Source: DASXTS01 sp036402215 (GTDB lineage Bacteria; Actinomycetota; Actinomycetes; Mycobacteriales; Pseudonocardiaceae). Taken from it: 6,184 nucleotides of DNA. Below, one piece after another: positions 1-5,007 of this stretch. The notes under the pieces are model-generated. The model ran no database searches and was not told where the DNA came from. It saw only the letters and a list, made by a program, of their open reading frames with translations. How positions within the stretch are numbered: position 1 is the stretch's first letter; each line of letters starts with the position of its first letter. Position numbers and translations under genes: made by a program. The DNA is taken from contig DASWTI010000278.1 in NCBI GenBank assembly GCA_036402215.1, forward strand, positions 1 to 6,184, in the 5' to 3' direction.

Positions 1-645
1 CTCGGCGGCGAGCAGCCGGGCGAGCACGAGCACCAGGCGCGGGCCGCGCGGGCGATGCGCGACGTGGTGCGCACGACCGAGCTGCTGGGCGAGGCCGTCG
101 AGGCACCGGACGACCCGGACGACCCGGACGACCCGGACACCGCGGACGGTGGCTCGGCCGGCGGGCGCGGCGCGCTCGGTGCGCAGCTCGACGTGGTGCG
201 CCGGTGCGTCGAGCTGGGCGCGCCGGCCAGGGTCTACTCGGTCTCGCTGGGCGGCTTCGACACGCATGCCAACGAGCGCAACGCGCAGGCCCGGCTGCTC
301 GGCGAGCTGGACCGGGCGCTCGGCACGTTCCTGCGCGACGTGGCGGCCGGACCGCGCGGCGGCGACGTGACGGTGCTGGTGTACTCGGAGTTCGGCCGGC
401 GGGTCGCGGCGAACACCTCCGACGGCACGGACCACGGCACGGCCGGGCCGCTGTTCGTGGCGGGGCCGCGGGTGCGCGGCGGCTTCCACGGCGAGCAACC
501 GGGCCTGACCGACCTGGACGACGGCGACCTGCGGCCGACGACGGACTTCCGGGACGTGTACGCGGCGCTGCTGGCCGGGGTGCTGGACGCCGAGCCGGGC
601 CGCGTCCTGGACGGCCACGAGACCCGGCTGCCGGTGCTCACCTGA
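1..645 (+). CDS. DUF1501 family protein, C-terminal part (5' end outside window)
   Basis: The reading frame is open from base 1 and ends at TGA 643-645, giving 214 visible residues; the N-terminus lies upstream. The part seen matches the C-terminal half of DUF1501 proteins, relatives of the alkaline phosphatase/sulfatase superfamily that usually carry a Tat signal (here outside the window). Visible motifs are VSLGGFDTHAN (about residues 81-91), VLVYSEFGRRVAAN (125-138), TDHGTAGPLFVAGP (143-156) and TDFRDVYAALL (181-191). The His and Asp residues in these motifs are the likely metal-site residues by analogy with that superfamily. No substrate is established for the family, and none is inferred here. 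In actinomycetes these genes often sit next to a DUF1800 gene, which would lie upstream if present. An acidic Asp-Asp-Pro tandem (residues 37-46) interrupts the sequence before the conserved core. The gene converges on the acVLRF1 gene. Confidence 0.88.
   Translation, partial: LGGEQPGEHEHQARAARAMRDVVRTTELLGEAVEAPDDPDDPDDPDTADGGSAGGRGALGAQLDVVRRCVELGAPARVYSVSLGGFDTHANERNAQARLLGELDRALGTFLRDVAAGPRGGDVTVLVYSEFGRRVAANTSDGTDHGTAGPLFVAGPRVRGGFHGEQPGLTDLDDGDLRPTTDFRDVYAALLAGVLDAEPGRVLDGHETRLPVLT
109..138 (+). repeat. In-frame 9-bp tandem repeat (GACGACCCG x3 + GAC)
   Basis: Three perfect copies of GACGACCCG followed by GAC encode a run of Asp-Asp-Pro units inside the DUF1501 gene. The run falls in a poorly conserved stretch just before the conserved QLDVVRR segment, so it is probably a surface loop. 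Because the unit is in frame, slippage would change loop length without breaking the gene. Confidence 0.8.
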
Positions 646-671
646 GCCAGGGCGGGCCGCCCGAGCCCCGT

Positions 672-724
672 GGGACAAATGGTCCATTCACCCCGCCACG
701 CAGGGCAAACGGTCCATTCACCCC
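672..724. repeat. Family A intergenic palindromic repeat, two copies at 30-bp period
   Basis: Two 23-bp copies (672-694 and 702-724) differ at three positions. Each contains the 15-bp core CAAATGGTCCATTCA (676-690) or CAAACGGTCCATTCA (706-720). The first core has perfect arms AATGG/CCATT around a single central T. In the second, one arm base is changed (T680 to C710), which on the minus-strand transcript would still form a G-U pair. The offset between copies is exactly 30 bp. They lie between the 3' ends of two convergent genes, so either transcript could include them. The one-base centre argues against a simple hairpin through that core; an alternative stem GGAC/GTCC (673-676 with 682-685) has a 5-nt loop. 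Function is unknown. Similar short repeats occur scattered in Pseudonocardiales genomes as far as I recall; this was not searched. Confidence 0.75.
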
Positions 725-725
725 C

Positions 726-744
726 CGCGAGAGGCCGGCTCGCG
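726..744. terminator. GC-rich hairpin in convergent gap, possible terminator
   Basis: CGCGAG (726-731) and CTCGCG (739-744) are perfect inverted arms of 6 bp around a 7-nt loop. It lies just past both gene ends, 81 bp after the DUF1501 stop and 30 bp after the acVLRF1 stop. There is no T-run on either side, which is common for actinomycete terminators but leaves the call weak. Confidence 0.35.
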
Positions 745-773
745 TGAGATGGCGGAGGCCCTTGAGGCCACCC

Positions 774-1424
774 CTACGACGGCTCGGTGATAGTGACGAC
801 GGCGCAGCGGGCGCGGCGGGCGGCGTCGTCCAGCACGGTGCGGCGGGGCTCGGGAACGTCCAGCACGAAGGGCTCGGCGCGCGCGAAGATCGGCGCCAGC
901 CGGGTGTCCTCGCGGAGCAGGTCGAGCGCCCGCCGGTCGCCGCCGAGCACCACGGCGTCCACGGCCGGCAGCTCCGGCAGCAGCACCCGGGCCGCGGTGT
1001 CCGCCGCGGCCTGCAGGGCGACCCTGGCCTGGCCCTCGCGGCGGCGGCGGAACCGGTTGGCGGACTGCCCGCCGGCCTTGTGCCGGCCGTGCACCAGGCG
1101 GCGATCGGTCGACGAGCGCTCCACCACGCCATCCTGCGCGACCCCGGCGGTGTGGCCGCCGAGCCGGACCAGCAGCAGCGCCACCCGGCGCGGCACCGCG
1201 AGGTGCGCGAGCAGCGCGTCCACCGCCAGGCCGTCGTGGGTGCCGGCCGGCGCGTCGAGCGTCCCGTAGGGCACCGTCACGGACGCCGTCGCCCCGTCCG
1301 CCGCGCGCACCACCACGAGGTCCGGCGCCAGCTCGGTGCTCGTCACGCCACCGTGCCGGGCGCCGAAGCGCTCGTACCAGCCGGCCAGCCGCTCCGGCTC
1401 GACCTCGACGGAGCGCCGGCTCAC
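774..1424 (-). CDS. acVLRF1 family peptidyl-tRNA hydrolase (Vms1-like release factor)
   Basis: The 216-residue protein belongs to the actinobacterial branch of the VLRF1 family, related to eukaryotic Vms1/ANKZF1, which releases nascent chains from tRNA on stalled ribosomes. The diagnostic segment is LLLVRLGGHTAGVA (about residues 84-96) followed by RLVHGRHKAGGQSANRFRRRRE (109-130). The GGQ at 118-120 resembles the catalytic tripeptide of class I release factors, and the Arg-rich stretch after it fits rRNA/tRNA contact. A mixed alpha/beta C-terminal half (ELPAVDAVVLGGDRRALDLL) has the look of an eRF1-like fold. The predicted role is cytosolic ribosome rescue or quality control. The start is GTG at 1424, whose bases overlap the TGA of the upstream methyltransferase-like gene in GTGA, so translation is probably coupled. 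It ends in TAG. Family assignment is confident; activity of this copy is inferred. Confidence 0.85.
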   Translation of the reverse strand: MSRRSVEVEPERLAGWYERFGARHGGVTSTELAPDLVVVRAADGATASVTVPYGTLDAPAGTHDGLAVDALLAHLAVPRRVALLLVRLGGHTAGVAQDGVVERSSTDRRLVHGRHKAGGQSANRFRRRREGQARVALQAAADTAARVLLPELPAVDAVVLGGDRRALDLLREDTRLAPIFARAEPFVLDVPEPRRTVLDDAARRARCAVVTITEPS

Positions 1425-1993
1425 CCGGCGGCCACGGCCACGTACACCGGCAGCGGATGACCGGTCTCCGGCGGGGTCAGCCGCTGCACCGTGGCGAAGC
1501 CGGCCGCGGTGAACGCCGCGTGGAGCTGCTCCGGCGTGAGCACCTGGTGCCGGGTGGACACCGAGCGCGCCACCTCCCAGCCACCCGGCCCGCAGGTGAG
1601 CTGCACGACGTCGAGCCCGTAGGAGGCGCCGTCCTCGGCCCAGTCCCAGAGCTGCAGGGTCACGCGGCGGTCCTGGCCGGTGCCGGTGACCCGGGGCGGC
1701 GGCCCGGCCGGGCGCAGGCCGCGCAGCCGGTCCAGCTCGGGCACCGCGGCGAGCAGCAGCCCGCCGGGGCGCAGGCCGCGGGCGGCGCGGGCCAGGGCGG
1801 GGGCCAGCATCTTCTGGTGGGCCAGCCGCGGCAGCAGGTCGTCGCCCGCGTGCAGCACGTCGACGCGGGTGCCGGGCGGGCGCTCCAGGAGCTCCAGCAG
1901 CTCCAGCGTCTGGTGCGGCCCGGGCCCCAGCACGGCAGCCACGATCGCGCTCATCGCGTCCGGTTCACCGGGTACAGCCGAGGCCGCCGTCAC
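1421..1993 (-). CDS. Methyltransferase-like protein lacking the usual SAM-binding N-terminus
   Basis: A 190-residue protein whose residues about 45-190 resemble the second half of class I SAM-dependent methyltransferases: DVLHAGDDLLPRL (45-57, in the place of the usual 'hxxGNSLPHL' segment), LARAARGLRPGGLLLAAVPELDRL (67-90, the post-motif LRPGG turn), then VTLQLWDW, STRHQVLTPEQLHAAFTAAGF and a YVAVA end. The N-terminal motif I (D/E-x-G-x-G-x-G) and acidic loop that bind SAM are not recognisable; only GPGP at 23-26 is vaguely similar, and it is too close to the LRPGG part. The frame cannot extend upstream because a TAG lies at 2005-2003. GTG 1993 is chosen since a -10-like TAGGCT ends 6 nt before it; ATG 1954 is an alternative. 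The gene follows dgt by 48 bp and overlaps the acVLRF1 gene by 4 nt (GTGA). Catalytic activity is doubtful; a binding or regulatory role linked to acVLRF1 is possible. Confidence 0.7.
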   Translation of the reverse strand: MTAASAVPGEPDAMSAIVAAVLGPGPHQTLELLELLERPPGTRVDVLHAGDDLLPRLAHQKMLAPALARAARGLRPGGLLLAAVPELDRLRGLRPAGPPPRVTGTGQDRRVTLQLWDWAEDGASYGLDVVQLTCGPGGWEVARSVSTRHQVLTPEQLHAAFTAAGFATVQRLTPPETGHPLPVYVAVAAG

Positions 1994-1999
1994 CCGGCC

Positions 2000-2005
2000 A
2001 GCCTA
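2000..2005 (-). promoter_or_regulatory. Candidate -10 box TAGGCT for a leaderless methyltransferase-like transcript
   Basis: On the minus strand TAGGCT fits the actinobacterial TANNNT -10 consensus and is followed by exactly 6 nt (GGCCGG) and then the GTG start at 1993. That spacing would place the transcript start on the start codon itself. No Shine-Dalgarno sequence is seen in front of the GTG, which agrees with a leaderless message. No convincing -35 hexamer is visible. Confidence 0.45.
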
Positions 2006-2041
2006 GGCCGTCCGTAGGGTCCGGCGCCGGGCGCACCCGCC

Positions 2042-3607
2042 TCAGAGAACCAGGGCGTCGGTCCAGAGATGGCTCGCCCGGCCGGACAGCACGTCGAGCA
2101 GGGCGACGGCCTGCGCATCCGTCAGCGAGGACACGAAATCGACCACGGCGCGGCCCGCGGCGAGCCGCTCCGGGTGCGCCACGCCGAGGGCGCGGTACTC
2201 GTCGTGCGCCAGGCCGACGAGGTCGCGCAGCCGGCTCGGCAGCCGCGCGTGCTCGCCGTGATCACCGAGCCAGTCGCGCAGCGCCTCCACGAGCGTGGCG
2301 AGCAGGCTCGCCTGGCCGCGCTGGTGCAGCGCCAGGTCGGGACGGCCGAGCACGAACCGGTGGTGCACGAACTTGAGCACCGCCACCTCGTGCCACTGCT
2401 GTCCGGCGATCGTCACGTGCGCGGCCCGCGGGTGCGGCTCGGCGACCGTCACCACGCCGCCCACCAGGCGCTCGGTCCAGCGATCGGAGAACGCCGCCAC
2501 GGCCTGCTCGGCGGCGGCCGAGCCGTCGAACGGGTGCGCCAGCAGCCCGTCCACCAGTTCGGCGTGCACCCTGCGCACGGCGGCCGCGAACGCGTCGTCG
2601 TGCACCACCCAGGCGTCCTTGGCGTGCAGCCGCCGGCGCAGCATCTCCAGCGCCCGGCCGGGGCGGCGCTCGTCGGCGGCCAGGTCGGCGGCGGGCAGCC
2701 CGGCGAACTCCAGTGCGTCGTCCAGCCAGCCGCCGAGCTCGGCGGCCACCGTGGCGTGCTGCAGCACCCCGGCGCGGTGGAAGTCCTCCAGGTCGTGGAT
2801 GGCGTAGGCGATGTCGTCGGCGGTGTCCATGATCGCGGCCTCGACGGTCTGCTGGCTGTCGGCCAGCAGACCCTGGAACGGCGCCCGGGCCTGCACCAGG
2901 TCCACCAGGTCGGAGCGGTAGCAGGAGAACTTGGCCGAGCCCGTGCCCGGCGCGTCCGGTGGCTCCCCGGCGCCGCGCGGCGGCACGGCGGCGTCCTTGG
3001 GATGCGGCCGGGGGTGGTCGAACCGCGTCCACGGGTACTTGAGCAGCGCCGCGCGCACCGCCGCGGTGAGGTCGAGCCCGGCGCCGAGCGCACCGCGCAC
3101 GTCGGTGGTGGTGACGATGCGCAGCGTCTGCGCGTTGCCCTCGAAGCCGTCGTCCAGGCCGAACAGCTCGCGGGCCAGGCGGTCCAGCACCTGCTCGCCG
3201 AGGTGGCCGAACGGCGGGTGCCCGAGGTCGTGGGCGAGCGCCGCGGCCTCCACCACGTCGGGGTCGCAGCCGCCGAGCGAGCGCAGCACCGCGGCGCGCT
3301 CCGGCACGGCCAGCAGGCGTTCGGCGATGGCGCGGGCCACCTGGGCGACCTTGAGGCTGTGCGTGAGGCGGTTGTGCACCAGCAGCCCGGAGCCGCCGGA
3401 GCTGACCACCTGGGTCACCCCGGCCAGGCGCGCGAAGAACGGCGAGGCCACCACGCGGTCGCGGTCCACCCGGAACGGGCTCGCGGCGAGGCCGTTGGCG
3501 GCGCCGGCCTTGCGCGCCGCCCGCGCCGTCTCCAGGGCCGTCTCCAGGTCGGGCTCCGGTGCCGTCCCCGGCCGGGCGCCGTCGGCGGTGCTGATCGTCG
3601 GGTTCAT
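2042..3607 (-). CDS. dgt: Deoxyguanosinetriphosphate triphosphohydrolase family protein (HD domain)
   Basis: This 521-residue enzyme is of the dGTPase/SAMHD1-type HD superfamily, which cleaves dNTPs to deoxynucleoside and triphosphate and so controls cytosolic dNTP pools. The motifs are complete: SPFRVDRDRVVASPFFARLAG (43-63), the substrate-pocket and first metal motif HNRLTHSLKVAQVAR (78-92, His83), the HD motif AALAHDLGHPPFGHLGEQVL (122-141, His126-Asp127), EGNAQTLRI (156-164), and DTADDIAYAIHDLED (261-275, with the last metal Asp at 264 or 265). A Pro/Gly-rich linker (about 199-225) interrupts the middle. Its length is close to E. coli Dgt (about 505). ATG 3607 is preferred over GTG 3661, because the extra 18 residues are Arg/Gly/Ala low complexity and a -10-like TAGCGT ends 8 nt before the ATG. 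The exact nucleotide preference (dGTP versus other dNTPs) cannot be read from sequence. It is divergent from the glycosylase gene. Confidence 0.9.
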   Translation of the reverse strand: MNPTISTADGARPGTAPEPDLETALETARAARKAGAANGLAASPFRVDRDRVVASPFFARLAGVTQVVSSGGSGLLVHNRLTHSLKVAQVARAIAERLLAVPERAAVLRSLGGCDPDVVEAAALAHDLGHPPFGHLGEQVLDRLARELFGLDDGFEGNAQTLRIVTTTDVRGALGAGLDLTAAVRAALLKYPWTRFDHPRPHPKDAAVPPRGAGEPPDAPGTGSAKFSCYRSDLVDLVQARAPFQGLLADSQQTVEAAIMDTADDIAYAIHDLEDFHRAGVLQHATVAAELGGWLDDALEFAGLPAADLAADERRPGRALEMLRRRLHAKDAWVVHDDAFAAAVRRVHAELVDGLLAHPFDGSAAAEQAVAAFSDRWTERLVGGVVTVAEPHPRAAHVTIAGQQWHEVAVLKFVHHRFVLGRPDLALHQRGQASLLATLVEALRDWLGDHGEHARLPSRLRDLVGLAHDEYRALGVAHPERLAAGRAVVDFVSSLTDAQAVALLDVLSGRASHLWTDALVL

Positions 3608-3615
3608 CCGCCCCG

Positions 3616-3621
3616 ACGCTA
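3616..3621 (-). promoter_or_regulatory. Candidate -10 box TAGCGT of dgt (leaderless)
   Basis: Minus-strand TAGCGT matches TANNNT and is followed by 8 nt (CGGGGCGG) and ATG 3607, so transcription would begin at or next to the start codon. The purine-rich CGGGGCGG is a poor Shine-Dalgarno. No clear -35 is visible about 17 nt upstream. The same hexamer stands in front of the divergent glycosylase gene. Confidence 0.45.
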
Positions 3622-3668
3622 CTAGCCCCCGTCGGCCCCGGTGGCCCGCCGCCCGCGCCACCTGCTGG

Positions 3669-3775
3669 CTGAAGGCGCCTTTCAGTCGTCCCAGCTCACT
3701 GAAGGCGCCTTTCAGTCGTCCCAGTCCGCTGAAGGCGCCTTTCAGTCAGGTCAACCGGCTGAAGGCGCCTTTCAG
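3669..3775. repeat. Family B palindromic repeat array, four perfect copies at 30-bp period
   Basis: CTGAAGGCGCCTTTCAG occurs without change at 3669-3685, 3699-3715, 3729-3745 and 3759-3775. The unit is a near palindrome centred on GGCGCC, with arms CTGAA and TTTCAG (one extra T on the right). The copies are separated by 13-nt spacers: the first two start with the same nine bases TCGTCCCAG, while the third spacer and the sequence after copy 4 share CAGGTC. The period is exactly 30 bp. The array fills the middle of the divergent dgt/glycosylase control region and lies upstream of both predicted transcript starts, so it should act as DNA rather than RNA if those starts are right. Copy 4 reaches the expected -35 position of the glycosylase promoter. 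It could be an operator array for a dimeric regulator, or a dispersed genomic repeat with no local role. Confidence 0.85.
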
Positions 3776-3794
3776 CCAGGTCGGGCCGGTGGCC

Positions 3795-3800
3795 TAGCGT
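3795..3800 (+). promoter_or_regulatory. Candidate -10 box TAGCGT of the glycosylase gene (leaderless)
   Basis: TAGCGT is followed by 7 nt (CTGGGTC) and the GTG start at 3808, leaving no room for a Shine-Dalgarno and placing the transcript start at or beside the start codon. The -35 position, 17-18 nt upstream, falls at 3771-3777 and overlaps the end of the fourth family B repeat (TTCAGC). The divergent dgt has the same hexamer. Confidence 0.5.
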
Positions 3801-3807
3801 CTGGGTC

Positions 3808-4914
3808 GTGACGGTCCACGAGCTCTCGCGGCAGGATGCGCGGCGGGTCGCCGTGCGGGCGCAGCTGCTCGACCGGGAACGACCGGCGACGCTGGCGGAC
3901 GTGGTGCGCGGGCTGACGCTGCTGCAGATCGACCCGGTGGCGGCGGTGGCGCCGAACGCCGACCTGGTGGCCTGGAGCCGGCTCGGGTCGGCGTACTCCC
4001 CCGCCGAGCTGGACGCGGCGCTGGCCGACCGCCGCCTGCTGGAGCTGCGGGCGATGATCCGACCGGCCGAGGACCTGGCGCTCTACCGGGCGGACATGGC
4101 CGCCCGGGACGACGACACCGGCGAGCGGACCGGCTGGCGGGCCTCGGTGCGCGACTGGGTGCGGGCCAACGACGCCTGCCGCCGCGACATCCTGGAGCGG
4201 CTCGCGGCGTCCGGGCCGCTGCCCTCGCGTGAGCTGCCGGACACCTGCGTGCGGCCGTGGCGATCGACCGGCTGGACGAACAACCGCAACGTGACGCAGT
4301 TGCTGGAGTGCATGGTGGTACGCGGCCAGGTGGCGGTCGCCGGGCGCCGGGGTGCGGACCGGCTGTGGGACCTGGCGGAGCGGGTGTACCCGGACGATCC
4401 GGTCGTGCCGCGCGAGGAGGCCCGGCGGATCCGCGACGAGCGGCGGCTGCGTGCCCTGGGCATCGCGCGGGCCCGCGGACCGGAGTGCCCGGTGGAGCCG
4501 GCGGACGTGGCCGAGGCGGGCGAACCGGCCGTGGTGGAGGGCGTGCGCGGCACCTGGCGGGTGGACCCGTCGGCGCTGGACCGGCCGTTCACCGGACGGG
4601 TGGCGCTGCTGTCGCCGTTCGACCGGCTGAGCCACGACCGCAAGCGGATGGCCGAGCTGTTCGAGTTCGACTACCAGCTGGAGATGTACAAGCCGGTCGC
4701 GAGGCGCCGCTGGGGCTACTTCGCGCTGCCGGTCCTGTCCGGCGACCGGCTGGTCGGCAAGGTGGACGCGATCGCCGACCGCGCCGGCGGGGTGCTCCGG
4801 GTGAACGCCGTCCACGAGGACGAGCCGTTCGACGCGGCGACGGCGCACGCGGTGCGCGAGGAGCTCGCGGACCTGGCGCGCTGGCTGGAGCTGGACCTGC
4901 GGTTGCCCGCCTGA
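3808..4914 (+). CDS. Winged-helix (HTH_42) DNA glycosylase, AlkZ/YcaQ family
   Basis: The 368-residue protein belongs to the HTH_42 (DUF1006-type) family, whose studied members AlkZ and E. coli YcaQ excise bulky N7-alkylguanine and unhook interstrand crosslinks. The N-terminal part holds the catalytic pattern: GLTLLQIDPVAAVAPNADLVAWSRLG (35-60), with Gln40 and Asp42 forming QxD, the form I recall for YcaQ-like rather than azinomycin-type AlkZ proteins. Winged-helix segments follow (about 145-240; SGPLPSRELPD, NNRNVTQLLECMVVRGQVAVAG). The C-terminal hallmark is SPFDRLSHDRKR (269-280), LFEFDYQLEMYKP (284-296), RRWGYFALPVLSGDRLVGKVDA (300-321) and VNAVHEDEPFD. It is slightly shorter than YcaQ (about 410). 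Start GTG 3808 is supported by the -10 box 7 nt away. No natural-product genes adjoin, so a general repair role fits better than self-resistance. Substrate is inferred, and a non-enzymatic paralogue is possible. Confidence 0.82.
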   Translation: MTVHELSRQDARRVAVRAQLLDRERPATLADVVRGLTLLQIDPVAAVAPNADLVAWSRLGSAYSPAELDAALADRRLLELRAMIRPAEDLALYRADMAARDDDTGERTGWRASVRDWVRANDACRRDILERLAASGPLPSRELPDTCVRPWRSTGWTNNRNVTQLLECMVVRGQVAVAGRRGADRLWDLAERVYPDDPVVPREEARRIRDERRLRALGIARARGPECPVEPADVAEAGEPAVVEGVRGTWRVDPSALDRPFTGRVALLSPFDRLSHDRKRMAELFEFDYQLEMYKPVARRRWGYFALPVLSGDRLVGKVDAIADRAGGVLRVNAVHEDEPFDAATAHAVREELADLARWLELDLRLPA

Positions 4915-4942
4915 CGCGCCGCACGGCACGACGGAACCGAGC

Positions 4943-4967
4943 GGGACCGGGCGCCGGGCGCCGGCCC
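4943..4967. terminator. Candidate bidirectional terminator hairpin between convergent genes
   Basis: A long GC stem can form in the 93-bp gap between the glycosylase and GNAT stops. GGCGC (4950-4954) pairs with GCGCC (4958-4962) around loop CGG. The stem extends with CC (4947-4948) to GG (4963-4964) and GGG (4943-4945) to CCC (4965-4967), with single-base bulges at A4946 and G4949. That is 10 base pairs in total. There is no T-run, but the place between two converging genes fits a terminator usable from both sides. Confidence 0.5.
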
Positions 4968-5007
4968 ACGCGGGCGGTGGCCGCGACCGGCGCGCGACCG
5001 GGCCGGG

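Noticed and set aside
638..1132. Minus-strand frame with repeated VNGPF peptides
   Set aside because: The peptide repeat is only the translation of the family A DNA repeat, and the rest is out of frame with acVLRF1.
2069..3625. 518-codon plus-strand open frame opposite dgt
   Set aside because: It is an antisense shadow caused by high GC: the product is His/Arg/Gly/Val-rich with no family signal, while the minus strand encodes complete HD motifs.
3608..3661. GTG 3661 as the dgt start (18 extra residues)
   Set aside because: The added residues are low-complexity Arg/Gly/Ala, and a -10-like box lies inside this stretch, just before ATG 3607.
3669..3775. CRISPR-like array (17-bp repeats, 13-nt spacers)
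   Set aside because: Repeats and spacers are far too short, the spacers are partly alike, and no cas genes are near.
2931..3797. Plus-strand frame ending in four LKAPFS peptides
   Set aside because: The peptide repeat is the translation of the 30-bp-period DNA array; the remainder is antisense to dgt.
3772..4929. 385-codon minus-strand open frame opposite the glycosylase gene
   Set aside because: Antisense shadow, rich in Arg/His/Pro/Gln, over a gene with clear HTH_42 motifs on the plus strand.
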